The notes: a model not told the origin generated them from the sequence alone. DNA of 64,000 bases from Caulobacteraceae bacterium (GCA_947475735.1 CANJLQ010000006.1:1-64000); one strand, 5' to 3'. Numbered from the stretch's first letter, positions 23,401 through 32,723 are shown. Translations and numbers: made by a program.

Positions 23401-25461
23401 ATGCGTTCTCTTCTGGCCTCGACCGCCGTCCTTCTGGCCCTGCCCGCCGCCGCCCTGGCCCAGCAGGCGACCGACGACCTGGGCACCATCATCGTCACGG
23501 GCCAGACGGAGGGCTATGTCGCGGTCAATTCGGTGACGGCGACCAAGACCGACACGCCGCTGATCGACGTGCCGCAGAGCCTGAACGTCGTGACGCGCCA
23601 GCAGCTGGACGACCAGGCCGCCTACAGCCTGTCCGACGTGCTGCGCTATGTGCCCGGCGTGACCGTGGGCCAAGGCGAGGGCAACCGGGACCAGATCACC
23701 CTGCGGGGCCAGAACACCACCGCCGACTTCTTCCTCGACGGGGTGCGCGACGACGTCCAGTACTATCGCGGCCTGTACAATCTGGAGCGGGTCGAGGTGC
23801 TGAAGGGCCCCTACGCCCTGATCTTCGGCCGGGGCGGCGGCGGCGGCATCGTCAATCGGGTGCAGAAGACGCCGACCTCGGCGGACGCCTTCTTCGGCTC
23901 GCGGGTCTCGGCCAACAGCTTCGGGGCCTGGGACGTGTCGGGGGATTTGAACACCCCTCTCGGCGACAATGCGGCCTTCCGCTTGAACGCGGTCTACGAG
24001 GAACTGGGCAACCACCGGGACGTCTACGAGGGCCAGCGGTTCGCGGCGAACCCCTATCTGGCGGCCGACCTGGGCGGCGGCTGGCGCGCGGGCCTGTCGT
24101 ATGAATACGTCGACGATGACCGCACCACGGACCGGGGCGTGCCGTCGCTGAACGGTCGCCCGCTGGAAGGCTACCGTGACCGGTTCTTCGGGGTGCCCGA
24201 GGTCAATCGCACCACCCTGGAGGCGAGCATCCTGAAGGGCCGGATCGACGGCGAGCTGGCGCCCGGCCTGTCTGTCTCGACCACGGTACTCTACGGCGAT
24301 TTCGACAAGACCTATGCGAATGTCTTCCCGGGCGGGGCGGCGACCAGCCAGACCGGGACCGTGCCGCTGTCGGCCTATGTCGACGCGACGACGCGCGAGA
24401 CCCTGCAGCTGCAGTCCAACCTCGTGTGGGAGACGACCACCGGCCCGCTGGCGCATCGGATCCTGTTCGGCGTGGAGTACGGGAGCCAAGACACCGCCAA
24501 CTCGCGCCGCAACGGCACCCTGTCGAACGCCAACCTGAGCCTGACCAGCCCGGTGTTTCCGACGGTGACGTTCGGGGCCCTGGCGCGCGAGACGGTGTCG
24601 ACGGTCGAGACCCTGTCGGCCTATGTGCAGGACCAGATCAGCATCGGCGAGCGGTTCGACATCGTGGCTGGCCTGAGGTTCGACCGGTTCGACATCGACG
24701 GGTTGGATCTGCTGCCCACGCCCGACCGGCCGTTCGCGCGCACCGACGAGAAGGTGTCGCCGCGACTGGGCCTGATCTACAAGCCTCAGCCGAACCTGTC
24801 GCTGTATACCAGCTACAGCCGGTCGTTCCTGCCCCGGTCGGGCGAACAGTTCCTGAGCCTGACGACGACACAGGAAGACCTGGAGCCGGAGCGGTTCACC
24901 AATACCGAGGTCGGGCTGAAATGGCAGGCGCGGCCGAACCTGATCGTGACCGCCGCCCTGTTCCAGCTGGACCGCACCAACGCCACGACGCCCGATCCGG
25001 CCAACCCGGCCCAGAGCATCAACGTCGGCGAGACCCGGACCCAGGGGCTGGAGCTGTCGGCGACCGGCAACCTGACCGACCGCTGGCAGATCAGCGCCGG
25101 CTATGCCTGGCAGGACGCGGTACTGTCCGGCAACGACTTCGTGCGGCTGGCCCAAGTGCCCGAGCAGCAGTTCAGCCTGTGGAACCGGTTCGAGGTCAGC
25201 GACCGGCTGGGTCTGGGCCTGGGCGTGACCCACCAGTCCGACCAGTTCGCCGCCATCCGCACCAGCGCCGCGACCACCCGTCTGCCCGGCTTCTTCCGGG
25301 TCGATGCGGCCGCCTTCTACGATCTGTCGGACCGGGTGCAGGTCCAGCTGAACGTCGAGAACCTGCTGGACGAGACCTATTTCCCAGACGCCCACAACAA
25401 CGCCAACATCTCGACCGGCGCGCCGCTGAACGCGCGGCTGACGATCAGCACGCGGTTCTGA
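23401..25461 (+). CDS. TonB-dependent siderophore receptor
   Basis: A 686-residue outer-membrane receptor. Signal peptide 1-20 (ending AALAQ). The plug begins VTATKTDTPLIDVPQSLNVVTRQQLDDQAAYSLSDVLRY, the pattern of catecholate/hydroxamate siderophore receptors, with QITLRGQNTTADFFLDGVRDDVQYYRGLYNLERVEVLKGP. The barrel ends NARLTISTRF. ATG 23401 is used; GTG 23389 is an alternative and neither has a good ribosome site. The AT-richer upstream stretch (23325-23370), with GCAATTAGCGTTGCAACT, could hold an iron-responsive operator, but I cannot confirm a Fur box. Likely imports ferric siderophore. Confidence 0.92.
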   Translation: MRSLLASTAVLLALPAAALAQQATDDLGTIIVTGQTEGYVAVNSVTATKTDTPLIDVPQSLNVVTRQQLDDQAAYSLSDVLRYVPGVTVGQGEGNRDQITLRGQNTTADFFLDGVRDDVQYYRGLYNLERVEVLKGPYALIFGRGGGGGIVNRVQKTPTSADAFFGSRVSANSFGAWDVSGDLNTPLGDNAAFRLNAVYEELGNHRDVYEGQRFAANPYLAADLGGGWRAGLSYEYVDDDRTTDRGVPSLNGRPLEGYRDRFFGVPEVNRTTLEASILKGRIDGELAPGLSVSTTVLYGDFDKTYANVFPGGAATSQTGTVPLSAYVDATTRETLQLQSNLVWETTTGPLAHRILFGVEYGSQDTANSRRNGTLSNANLSLTSPVFPTVTFGALARETVSTVETLSAYVQDQISIGERFDIVAGLRFDRFDIDGLDLLPTPDRPFARTDEKVSPRLGLIYKPQPNLSLYTSYSRSFLPRSGEQFLSLTTTQEDLEPERFTNTEVGLKWQARPNLIVTAALFQLDRTNATTPDPANPAQSINVGETRTQGLELSATGNLTDRWQISAGYAWQDAVLSGNDFVRLAQVPEQQFSLWNRFEVSDRLGLGLGVTHQSDQFAAIRTSAATTRLPGFFRVDAAAFYDLSDRVQVQLNVENLLDETYFPDAHNNANISTGAPLNARLTISTRF

Positions 25462-25468
25462 CGGGGTC

Positions 25469-26245
25469 CTACATCAGCCCCAGCGACTTGAAGCTTGTCA
25501 CGCCTTCGCGGCCGATGATCAGGTGGTCGTGGACCTCGACCGACAGGGCCTTGGCCGCCTGGACGATCAATTTGGTCATGTCGATGTCGGCGCGACTGGG
25601 GGTCGGGTCGCCCGATGGATGGTTGTGGACCAGGATCATGGCGGCGGCGCTGACTTCGAGCCCGCGCCGGACCACCTCGCGCGGATAGACCGGGGCGTGG
25701 TCGATGGTGCCCCGGTTCTGGACTTCGTCGAGGATCAGCTGGTTCTTCTTGTCCAGATACAGGACGCGAAACTGTTCGCGCGGTTCGTGCTGGAGCGCGA
25801 CGCGGACATAGGCGAGCAGCGCCGTCCACGACGAAATCACCGTCCGCTTCGTTGCCGGCTCCTTGGCGACGCGCTGGGCGACCTCCTGCAGCGCCGCCAG
25901 ATCCAGCGCAGTTTCGACCCCGATGCCCTTGGTGCGGCCCCGGGTGTCCTCGGTGCGGACGGTCATCAGTTCCTCGACCGAGGCGGCCAGAACCGCCGCG
26001 AGCGAGCCGAAACGGGTCAGGAGGGCCTTGGCGATCGGCTTGACGTCGCCCTGCGGCTGGCTGCGGAACAGGAACAGTTCCAACAGTTCATAATCCGGCA
26101 GATGGGTCAGGCCGGCGGTGCGGGCGCGGTGGCGCAGCCGCTCGCGGTGACCGGCGTGATGGGGCGGGGCCCGCGTGATCTCGACCGGTTGCGCGGCGAC
26201 CGTCGCCCGCTCCGGAAAGGAAAGAACCGTCGCTCCGGCCTGCAT
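25469..26245 (-). CDS. radC: RadC-family JAB/MPN-domain protein
   Basis: A 258-residue protein. The N-terminal helical domain ([29 protein letters not shown]) and C-terminal JAB domain are complete. The JAMM metal site is visible: H207-N-H209-P-S-G, then D220. The [32 protein letters not shown] block is diagnostic. Despite its name, a role in DNA repair is not established; some relatives are induced in competence. It is convergent with the siderophore receptor, 7 bases apart. Confidence 0.92.
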   Translation of the reverse strand: MQAGATVLSFPERATVAAQPVEITRAPPHHAGHRERLRHRARTAGLTHLPDYELLELFLFRSQPQGDVKPIAKALLTRFGSLAAVLAASVEELMTVRTEDTRGRTKGIGVETALDLAALQEVAQRVAKEPATKRTVISSWTALLAYVRVALQHEPREQFRVLYLDKKNQLILDEVQNRGTIDHAPVYPREVVRRGLEVSAAAMILVHNHPSGDPTPSRADIDMTKLIVQAAKALSVEVHDHLIIGREGVTSFKSLGLM

Positions 26246-26319
26246 GATCGACCCCGCCTGTGAACCCGTCCCGCCCGATCAACATGTCAGAACAAACACG
26301 GAACGTCTAGGGGCGCTCC

Positions 26320-27843
26320 TCAGTCACGAGGGCGGAGGGGACTCTCAGCCAGCCATTGGGGTGGCGCATCGGCGTCGGCGACGCGCTTTACGAGGGTGAA
26401 CCAGAAGCGATGGAAATCCGTCTGGGCCTGGAAGTCGATCGGCGTGGTCATGTCGTCCTGGGGCGCGTGGTAGCGATGGCGGTACCAGTCCCTATACCGC
26501 GCCTCGGCCTCGGTGCCCGCGTCGAAGCCGAACAGGAAGCTGAGCGCCGGAACGCCGCGCTCCATGAAGGGCCAGTGATCCGAACGGCGCAACAGGCCGC
26601 GCTCGGGCTCCAGATCGGGGCGGACCTCGATCCCCATCGGCCCGGCGATGTCGCGCACCGTCTGGCCCAAGGTCGAATCCTCCAGCGCCAGCGTGGTCAG
26701 GATGGTCAGGGGATAGAGGGGCCGCAGCTGGTCGAGGTTCAGCACGGCGACCGGCATCGGCGCGTTCGGCGTCGGGTGGGTCGCCAGCCAGCGCGAGCCG
26801 TGCAGCCCCTTTTCCTCGCCCGTGACGGCGGCGAAGACCACCGGGCGGCGGTGGCCTCGGCCCTGCCGCCGCTCGGCCAGGGTGATCAGGGTGGCGACAT
26901 AGGCGGCGTCATCCAGCGCGCCGTTATACAGGCCGTCGCCGTCCACCGGCGTGCCGTAGCCGTAGCCGTCCAGGTGGGCGATCAGCAGGACGGGCTGGTC
27001 GGCCAGGGCCGGGTCGGTGCCGGGCAGGACGGCCAGGACATTGTCCGAGGTCGAGCGCCGTTCGCGCGTGGCGAACCGCGCCTGGAGCCGGGCGTCGAGG
27101 TCGAACGACGCCATCGCCTCGCCCCGCGCGCCCTGGGCCAGGGTCGCGGCTCCGTCGTGCCCTGCGGCCTGGGCCATCGCGACGAAGGCCGGGGCGCTGA
27201 GGCGCAGGCTGGGCAGGGCGCGGCTGCGGGGACTGTCGGCCAGGACGACGCTTCGCGCATAGGCGAGCGGCCAGCGCGGCGGCTCGACCGTGAAGCCCAT
27301 GTCGTCGACGGTGACGATGGCCACGGCCCCGGCCTCCGTCGCGGCCCGCAGGCGCTCGCCACCCGTGGTCTGGCCCGCCCGGCGCGCGCCGAAACAGACG
27401 ACGATGGCGTCGCGGACCCCGGTCATGTCGGACGGCGTGCAATAACCCCGGAACACCAGGGGCGCGTCCAGTCGCTCGACCAGGCCCCAGGTCGGGGTGA
27501 CCGAGACCTCGTGCAGGAACCGCAAGGGGCGGGTGGCGCCGTCGGCGTGGACGACCGACAGCGTCGTGCCGTCGGGAACCACCTCGATCTCGTCGAAGGT
27601 CAGGCGCTGGAAGAAGCCGCCGCCCTCTCCGGCCGGGGTCAGGCCTGCGGCGGCGAACCTCTGGGCGACATAGGCGGCGGCGCGGTCATAGCCCGCCGAG
27701 CCGGTGTCGCGGCCCTCCATGTCGTCGGCCGCGAGAACGCCGGTGGTGCGCCACCAGGCGGCGGTTTCGGGGTCGGTGCCCGTTGGGCCGGCCGCGCAGG
27801 CGCCGAGCGTCAGCGCCGCGCACAGTGCCAGTATCATTCGCAT
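26320..27843 (-). CDS. M28-family aminopeptidase lipoprotein
   Basis: A 507-residue exported peptidase. ATG 27843 gives a lipoprotein signal MRMILALCAALTLGAC with the lipobox cysteine at about residue 16, and a GTGGAG ribosome site 9 bases upstream. A PA-type insert domain (about residues 140-250) precedes the second half of the catalytic domain. Zinc-site motifs: LLIAHLDGYGYG, YNGALDDAAYVATL, VTGEEKGLHGSRW and RSDHWPF. It likely removes N-terminal residues from peptides in the periplasm, complementing the M14 peptidase and POT transporter. Downstream of a molybdopterin-type protein on the same strand. Confidence 0.9.
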   Translation of the reverse strand: MRMILALCAALTLGACAAGPTGTDPETAAWWRTTGVLAADDMEGRDTGSAGYDRAAAYVAQRFAAAGLTPAGEGGGFFQRLTFDEIEVVPDGTTLSVVHADGATRPLRFLHEVSVTPTWGLVERLDAPLVFRGYCTPSDMTGVRDAIVVCFGARRAGQTTGGERLRAATEAGAVAIVTVDDMGFTVEPPRWPLAYARSVVLADSPRSRALPSLRLSAPAFVAMAQAAGHDGAATLAQGARGEAMASFDLDARLQARFATRERRSTSDNVLAVLPGTDPALADQPVLLIAHLDGYGYGTPVDGDGLYNGALDDAAYVATLITLAERRQGRGHRRPVVFAAVTGEEKGLHGSRWLATHPTPNAPMPVAVLNLDQLRPLYPLTILTTLALEDSTLGQTVRDIAGPMGIEVRPDLEPERGLLRRSDHWPFMERGVPALSFLFGFDAGTEAEARYRDWYRHRYHAPQDDMTTPIDFQAQTDFHRFWFTLVKRVADADAPPQWLAESPLRPRD

Positions 27844-27907
27844 GTCGCGCGTCTCCACCGTCAACGCAGGCTGGGCGCGGGAGGGGGCGCGAGTCAATCG
27901 TTGCGCG

Positions 27908-28426
27908 TCAGGGCGCGCGGAGCTCGATCGCCGTGACCTGGCGCACCGACCGCGCGGGGCGGGCGTCGCCTTCGACGACGATCCGCAGCGGCCCCTCCTC
28001 GGCCGACAGGGGCGCGCCGTCCGCCGTATCGGCCAGGATCACCGCCGTCGGACGCATCGCCGGATCGATCTCGGCCAGAGAGAAGACCACGACATAGCCG
28101 TCGGCGGCCCGCACCACGACGAAGGTCTTCAGCGCCTCGCCCCGCAGGCGCTGGCCGAGCGGCGCATCCAGCCGCTCCAGTACCGAGGCCAGGGTCGGGC
28201 CTTCATAGACGTGGGTCTCGCCGTGGGCCGTGAGGGACAAGGTCCGGCGCGGCAGGTCGGCGAGGTCCGCGGCCGCAATCGTGCGCTCGCCCGCGGGTCC
28301 GGACAGCCGCAGGGACGCGGCGAGCGTCTGGCCCCAGGACGGCGCGGCGGTCAGCGACAGAAGGGCGGCGAGGGCGGCGAGGGTTCGGTGCACGACGGGT
28401 CTCCAGCGATCCGAGATATCCGACAT
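27908..28426 (-). CDS. Exported molybdopterin-binding-domain-like protein
   Basis: A 172-residue protein with a signal peptide (about 1-32, ending PSWGQ). The remainder resembles the small sulfite-oxidase-type molybdopterin-binding domain: LPRRTLSLTAHGETHVYEGPTLASVLERL and FVVVRAADGYVVVFSLAEID, ending PLRIVVEGDARPARSVRQVTAIEL. No cysteine is present to ligate molybdenum, so it is probably a non-catalytic member of the fold. Its gene ends 64 bases before the M28 peptidase start and could be cotranscribed with it. Confidence 0.75.
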   Translation of the reverse strand: MSDISDRWRPVVHRTLAALAALLSLTAAPSWGQTLAASLRLSGPAGERTIAAADLADLPRRTLSLTAHGETHVYEGPTLASVLERLDAPLGQRLRGEALKTFVVVRAADGYVVVFSLAEIDPAMRPTAVILADTADGAPLSAEEGPLRIVVEGDARPARSVRQVTAIELRAP

Positions 28427-28480
28427 TGACTCTCGGGGCGATCAAGGGCGCCATCGTCTTCGCTCATCAGGGGGAAAAAG

Positions 28481-30364
28481 GTGCGCAAGTCTGTCGTTCT
28501 CGCTTCGGCGGGGCTGATCGCCGTCGTCGCCGCCATGGTCAGCGCGCCGGGGCCGGCGCTGTCCCAGACCGGCAGACCCGTCATCGCCAGCGAGACCGAT
28601 ATCCCGCCGAACCGGTATCCCATGCCGGTCCTGCCCAGCCAGATCCTGAACACCCCGGCACTGCTGACCGATGTGCTGCCGCCGCTGCGGGCCGAGGCCG
28701 AGCGACTGCTCCGGGATTACGACGTCCAGGACCCGACCATCGCGACCAACCTGCGGGTGGGCCTGGCCAGCATCGCCCTGTTGCAGAACAGGCCCGAGGA
28801 GGCGATGCGGCTGGTCCGGGAACAGCGAGAAGCCGAGACCAAGCCGCAACTTCGTCAGATCGGCCAGATGGGCCGCGAGGCCGCAGCGGCGGGGCTGGGG
28901 GCGCCGGAGGCGGACCGCTGCCGCGCCACGGCCCAGCGGATGACCGACACCCTGGCCGGAGCCGATCCCCTGGTGGTGCGTGACGAGGTGCTCGGCCGGT
29001 ACGGAACGATCCAGATGGTCAGCCCGGCCTTCCACGCAGGATCGGCCGCCCTGGCCCTGGACAGCGAAGCCCGAGCGCAAGGGTCGCTCGGGACCCTGAA
29101 TGCGCTGGGCCTGGCCTTCATGCGCTCGGAAACGGATTTCATCCCCGCGTGCCGCGCCGAGATGATCGCGGTCCTCCGCGCCTGGCTGGACGACCCCGCG
29201 CACCAGCCGATCGACATCTGGCCGGTGCGCAGGGCCTCTGGCGCCGACCTGCTGGACGCCCGGCCCGTGGTCGCGGCCGTCTGGGAAGGGGGTTACGACA
29301 CCACGCTGTTCGCAGGCCAGCTGGCCGCCGATCCCGCCGAGCCCCTGGACGACCAGGACAATGACGGCAACGGGATCGTCGATGACTGGAACGGGCCGAC
29401 CTACGACATGTATTTCCGCCCGACGCGCGCCCCCATGCATACGCCTTCCGAGGTTCTCGCGCGGCGTCTCGGCCTGCAGTATGCGCTGGAGAAGGGCTTT
29501 CACGACCTGCGTTATGGCGATGACACGCCCGAAGCGCGGTTCTATGCCCAGCGCGCGCGAGAGGCCGAGGTCGACGAACAGATCGCGGACGTTCGCGCCA
29601 CCTCGGAATGGTCGGGATGGGTGCATGGCACCTGGGTGGCGAGCCTGATCGCCGACGGGGCCCCTTTCGTCAGACTCTATACGGCGACCAGTTTTCCCGG
29701 CGACGACCATCCCGATCCGATCCAGATCGTCGAAGCCGACATCGAACGCTGGGCCTCGACCCTGCCGTCCGTGGCGGCGCGAATGCGGGGCGCCGGCGTT
29801 CGGATCGTCAACATGAGCTGGGGCGGCAGCGCCGACGGCAGCGCGGCGGACCTGCTGCGCTCCGGGGCCGAGACCGATCCCGTCCGGGCGGCCGAACGTG
29901 GCGCGGTCATGCATCGGATCGTGCGCGAGGCCGTGGCGGCGGTGATCCGCGACAGCCCCGACATTCTGTTCATCGCCGCCGCCGGAAACACCGACCAGAC
30001 CGAGGAGGGCTCGCGCTCGACGCCCCAGACCCTGGTCTATCCCAATCTGCTGGTCGTGGGCGGAGCCGGAACCAGCGGCAACGCCACGGCCTTTTCGACC
30101 TATGGTGCCGGCGTCCGGCTGTACGCCCTGGCCGAGGGCAATGAGGTGCGCGCGCCAGGCGGCCAGATCATGCGCGCGTCCGGCACCTCCTTCGCTGCGC
30201 CGACGGCGGTGCGGGCTGCGGCGGGGATGCTGGCGGTCAATCCGGACCTGAGCCCGGCCGAGGTGATCGAGGGCCTGCTGGCGACCGCCCACGGCGAGGG
30301 GGCTGTGACCCTGCCTCTTCTGGACGAGGGCGCTGCCGTGCGATGGGCGAGGGCGCGGCCCTAG
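28481..30364 (+). CDS. Secreted S8 subtilisin-like protein with altered catalytic Asp
   Basis: A 627-residue protein with a signal peptide (1-29, ending PALSQ). Residues about 30-255 are a helical N-terminal region without a recognised motif. The S8 domain follows: VVAAVWEGGYDTT (265-275) aligns with the usual V-x-D-T/S-G-V-D motif but has glutamate (E269) in place of the catalytic aspartate. Then come a calcium-type loop (DQDNDGNGIVDDWNG), H382 in WVHGTWVASLIA, VNMSWGG, the oxyanion region AAAGNTDQ, and S570 in GTSFAAP. It starts at GTG 28481 after GGGGAAAAAG. The stop overlaps map on the other strand by 4 bases. Activity with glutamate is possible but unproven. Confidence 0.85.
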   Translation: MRKSVVLASAGLIAVVAAMVSAPGPALSQTGRPVIASETDIPPNRYPMPVLPSQILNTPALLTDVLPPLRAEAERLLRDYDVQDPTIATNLRVGLASIALLQNRPEEAMRLVREQREAETKPQLRQIGQMGREAAAAGLGAPEADRCRATAQRMTDTLAGADPLVVRDEVLGRYGTIQMVSPAFHAGSAALALDSEARAQGSLGTLNALGLAFMRSETDFIPACRAEMIAVLRAWLDDPAHQPIDIWPVRRASGADLLDARPVVAAVWEGGYDTTLFAGQLAADPAEPLDDQDNDGNGIVDDWNGPTYDMYFRPTRAPMHTPSEVLARRLGLQYALEKGFHDLRYGDDTPEARFYAQRAREAEVDEQIADVRATSEWSGWVHGTWVASLIADGAPFVRLYTATSFPGDDHPDPIQIVEADIERWASTLPSVAARMRGAGVRIVNMSWGGSADGSAADLLRSGAETDPVRAAERGAVMHRIVREAVAAVIRDSPDILFIAAAGNTDQTEEGSRSTPQTLVYPNLLVVGGAGTSGNATAFSTYGAGVRLYALAEGNEVRAPGGQIMRASGTSFAAPTAVRAAAGMLAVNPDLSPAEVIEGLLATAHGEGAVTLPLLDEGAAVRWARARP

Positions 30365-31179
30365 TTCGGGCGGAACAGGCCGGCGGGGCTGACGGTGAAG
30401 ATCTCCACGCCGTCTTCGGTCACGCCCACGGTGTGTTCGCACTGGGCCGAGAGGGACTTGTCGCGGGTCACGGCGGTCCAGCCGTCGGACAGGACCTTCA
30501 CGTGCGGCTTGCCCAGGTTCACCATCGGCTCGATGGTAAAGAACATGCCGGGCTTCAACACAGCGCCCTCGCCCTTTCGGCCATAGTGCAGGACATTGGG
30601 GCTGTCGTGGAACAGACGGCCGATGCCGTGGCCGCAGAAATCGCGCACCACCGACATGCGGTTGGCCTCGACATGGCGCTGGATGGCATAGCCGATGTCG
30701 CCGAAGGTGTTGCCCGGCTTGACCTGCTCGATGCCCAGGGCCAGCGCCTCATAGGTCACATCGACCAGCTTTCTGGTTCGGCCATTGATGGTCCCGACCG
30801 TGTACATCCGGCTGGAATCGCCATGCCAGCCGTCGACGATGACGGAGTGGTCGATGTTGACGATGTCGCCGTCCTTCAGCACCCGGTCGCCGGGGATGCC
30901 GTGGCACACCACGTGATTGATCGAGGTGCACACCGTCTTCATATAGCCCTTGTAGCCGAGGCAGGCGGGCAGGCCGCCGTTCTCGACCGTGAACTGGCGG
31001 ATGCGGTCGTCGATCTCCTGCGTCGTCACGCCGGGCACGACGTAAGGCGCGATCATGTCCAGCGCCTCGGCCACCAGCCGCCCGGCGACGCGCATGCCCT
31101 CGAAATCCGCAGGCGTGTGGACGCGGATGGCGCTGGTGCGCGTGAAGGTCTCGGTGTCCAGGTCGGGCGTTTCGTACAT
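30361..31179 (-). CDS. map: Methionine aminopeptidase type I
   Basis: A 272-residue enzyme that removes initiator methionine from new proteins. All metal and catalytic residues are present: H93 (VCHGIPG), D110 (NIDHS), D121 (WHGDSS), H184 (CGHGIGR), E217 (TIEPM), E248 (QCEHT). Length is normal for the alphaproteobacterial enzyme, with a short N-terminal extension. Its 3' end overlaps the S8 gene by 4 bases through the palindromic CTAG, which serves as part of both stops. Essential housekeeping function. Confidence 0.96.
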   Translation of the reverse strand: MYETPDLDTETFTRTSAIRVHTPADFEGMRVAGRLVAEALDMIAPYVVPGVTTQEIDDRIRQFTVENGGLPACLGYKGYMKTVCTSINHVVCHGIPGDRVLKDGDIVNIDHSVIVDGWHGDSSRMYTVGTINGRTRKLVDVTYEALALGIEQVKPGNTFGDIGYAIQRHVEANRMSVVRDFCGHGIGRLFHDSPNVLHYGRKGEGAVLKPGMFFTIEPMVNLGKPHVKVLSDGWTAVTRDKSLSAQCEHTVGVTEDGVEIFTVSPAGLFRPN

Positions 31180-31277
31180 CTGTCAGGGTCTCGGACGGCC
31201 CGTCGGGGGCCGCGTGTCAGGCTCAGATGGCGAGCCTAGCACAGAACCTCAAGCGGTTTGAGGGGCGCTTCGTTTAT

Positions 31278-31300
31278 GATATATACCAGAGATAGATACC
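31278..31300. promoter_or_regulatory. Direct repeat before vapB, candidate operator
   Basis: GATATATACC (31278-31287) and GATAGATACC (31291-31300) are direct repeats differing at one base, in an AT-rich island starting with TATGAT (31275). They end next to the GGGAGG ribosome site of vapB. VapBC complexes usually bind repeats over their own promoter, so autoregulation is inferred. Confidence 0.5.
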
Positions 31301-31311
31301 GGGAGGCCGTC

Positions 31312-31560
31312 ATGGGCGATACCGCCATAGCCAAGGTTTTCATGACCGGCCGCAGTCAGGCCGTTCGACTGCCCAAGGAATTTCGCGTTCAGGGCGACCG
31401 CGTGCGCGTGCGCCGTGAGGGTGACCGGATCGTCCTGGAGCCGCTTTTTTCGTCGACCGAAGAGTGGTTGGCCGCGCTCGATCGCTATCGGGACATACCC
31501 TTCATGGAGGAGGGGCGAAATCAGCCGCCCATGCCCGATGCGCCGGACTGGGACGACTGA
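31312..31560 (+). CDS. vapB: VapB-type antitoxin, AbrB/MazE fold
   Basis: An 82-residue antitoxin. The N-terminal swapped-hairpin DNA-binding domain AIAKVFMTGRSQAVRLPKEFRVQGDRVRVRREGDRIVLEP is clear. The acidic, Pro-rich C terminus (FMEEGRNQPPMPDAPDWDD) is the toxin-binding tail. ATG 31312 is chosen because GGGAGG lies 6-11 bases upstream; the longer frame would start inside the presumed operator. The stop directly abuts the GTG start of vapC, so the two are translationally linked. Confidence 0.93.
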   Translation: MGDTAIAKVFMTGRSQAVRLPKEFRVQGDRVRVRREGDRIVLEPLFSSTEEWLAALDRYRDIPFMEEGRNQPPMPDAPDWDD

Positions 31561-31962
31561 GTGTTCAGCCTCGATACCACGACCGTGGTGGATTTTCTGC
31601 GGCGCCCTTCGCCTGGCCTGCTGAGGCGGGTGGGCCAAAGCCGGGACCAGGGCACCCTTGGGATCAGCGCGATCGTGCTGTTCGAACTGTCCTACGGCGC
31701 CGCCCGCCGCGTCCACCCTACACACGCCAGTCGGCTCAGTGATTTCCTGGGCGGCGGGGTCGCGGTCATGGAGTTCGACGCCGACGACGCGGCGGCCGCG
31801 GGCGCCCTGCGCGCCCTGCTGGAAGCGGAAGGGCGCGGGATCGGCCCTTTCGACACACTGATCGCGGCCCAGGCGCGGCGGCGGGCGTTCACTCTGGTGA
31901 CATCGAACACGCGAGAGTTCGAGCGCGTGCCAGGGCTGGTCCTGGAGGATTGGCGCGCATGA
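31561..31962 (+). CDS. vapC: VapC-type PIN-domain ribonuclease toxin
   Basis: A 133-residue PIN toxin that cleaves RNA, typically a tRNA or rRNA, when released from VapB. Active-site acids D5 (SLDTTTVVD), E42 (FELSYGA) and D98 (GPFDTLIAA) are present, with N116 in SNTREFERV. It matches the common VapC type with IGPFDTLIAAQA. It starts at GTG 31561. Its last codon and stop overlap the next gene as ATGA, tying the toxin operon to a cinA-type gene. All catalytic residues are kept, so the toxin is probably active. Confidence 0.94.
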   Translation: MFSLDTTTVVDFLRRPSPGLLRRVGQSRDQGTLGISAIVLFELSYGAARRVHPTHASRLSDFLGGGVAVMEFDADDAAAAGALRALLEAEGRGIGPFDTLIAAQARRRAFTLVTSNTREFERVPGLVLEDWRA

Positions 31963-32723
31963 CCGGGATCCCCACCGCCGCCGTCCTGATCATCGGCGAC
32001 GAGATCCTGTCGGGGCGGACCGCCGACACCAACCTGAACACCCTGGCGCGGTTCCTGGCGGCGCTGGGGATCGATCTGATGGAGGCGCGCACGGTGGGCG
32101 ACCGTCCGGATCAGATCGTGCAGGCGCTGAATGCGTTGCGGACCTCCCACGACTATGTCTTCACAACAGGCGGTATCGGCCCGACGCACGACGACATCAC
32201 CGCCGACTGCGTGGCCCAGGCGTTCGGGATCGGGATCAAGGAACACCCCGAGGCGCTGGCGATCCTGGAGCGGCGCTATGGCGATGAGCTCAACGCCGCG
32301 CGGCGGCGCATGGCGCGCATCCCGGACGGCGGCATCCTGATCGCCAATCCGGTGACCGATGCGCCGGGGTTTCAGGTCGGGAACGTCTTCGTCATGGCGG
32401 GCGTGCCCAAGATCATGACGGCGATGCTAGAGGACGTCGCGCCGCGCCTGAGGACCGGGGCCTTGGTTCATGCCCGGACGCTGCGAGTCAGCGGCGTCGG
32501 CGAAGGGGTGATCGCGGCGCCCCTGGCGGAAGCGGCCAGGGCGAACCGGGACCTGTCGTTCGGCAGCTATCCGTTCGGCGCGGGCAGTCAGGGCGAGATC
32601 GGAACGAACCTGGTGGTGCGGGGACGCGACGCCGCCGCGGTCGAGGCGGCGATCGGGGCCCTGGCCGAGCGCCTGACGACCGAAGGCGTCGTCGTCGCGA
32701 TGCAATCGGCCGTCGGGCTCTAA
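31959..32723 (+). CDS. CinA-type molybdopterin-binding-domain protein
   Basis: A 254-residue protein consisting of the MoCF/CinA N-terminal domain only: AAVLIIGDEILSGRTADTN, FTTGGIGPTHDDITADCVAQAFG, NPVTDAPGFQVGNVFVMAGVPKIM. The C-terminal nicotinamide-nucleotide deamidase domain of long CinA proteins is absent, as in many alphaproteobacterial homologues. In CinA this domain hydrolyses ADP-ribose-type nucleotides; the role here is inferred. ATG 31959 overlaps the vapC stop by four bases (ATGA). The 3' end overlaps the convergent acyltransferase stop by 4 bases. Confidence 0.88.
   Translation: MTGIPTAAVLIIGDEILSGRTADTNLNTLARFLAALGIDLMEARTVGDRPDQIVQALNALRTSHDYVFTTGGIGPTHDDITADCVAQAFGIGIKEHPEALAILERRYGDELNAARRRMARIPDGGILIANPVTDAPGFQVGNVFVMAGVPKIMTAMLEDVAPRLRTGALVHARTLRVSGVGEGVIAAPLAEAARANRDLSFGSYPFGAGSQGEIGTNLVVRGRDAAAVEAAIGALAERLTTEGVVVAMQSAVGL

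Noticed and set aside
23203..25395. 730-codon minus-strand frame opposite the siderophore receptor
   Set aside because: No homology signal, overlaps the tRNA gene, and the plus-strand receptor is unambiguous.
28442..30442. Minus-strand frame opposite the S8 protein
   Set aside because: Shadow frame crossing into map; no recognisable domain.
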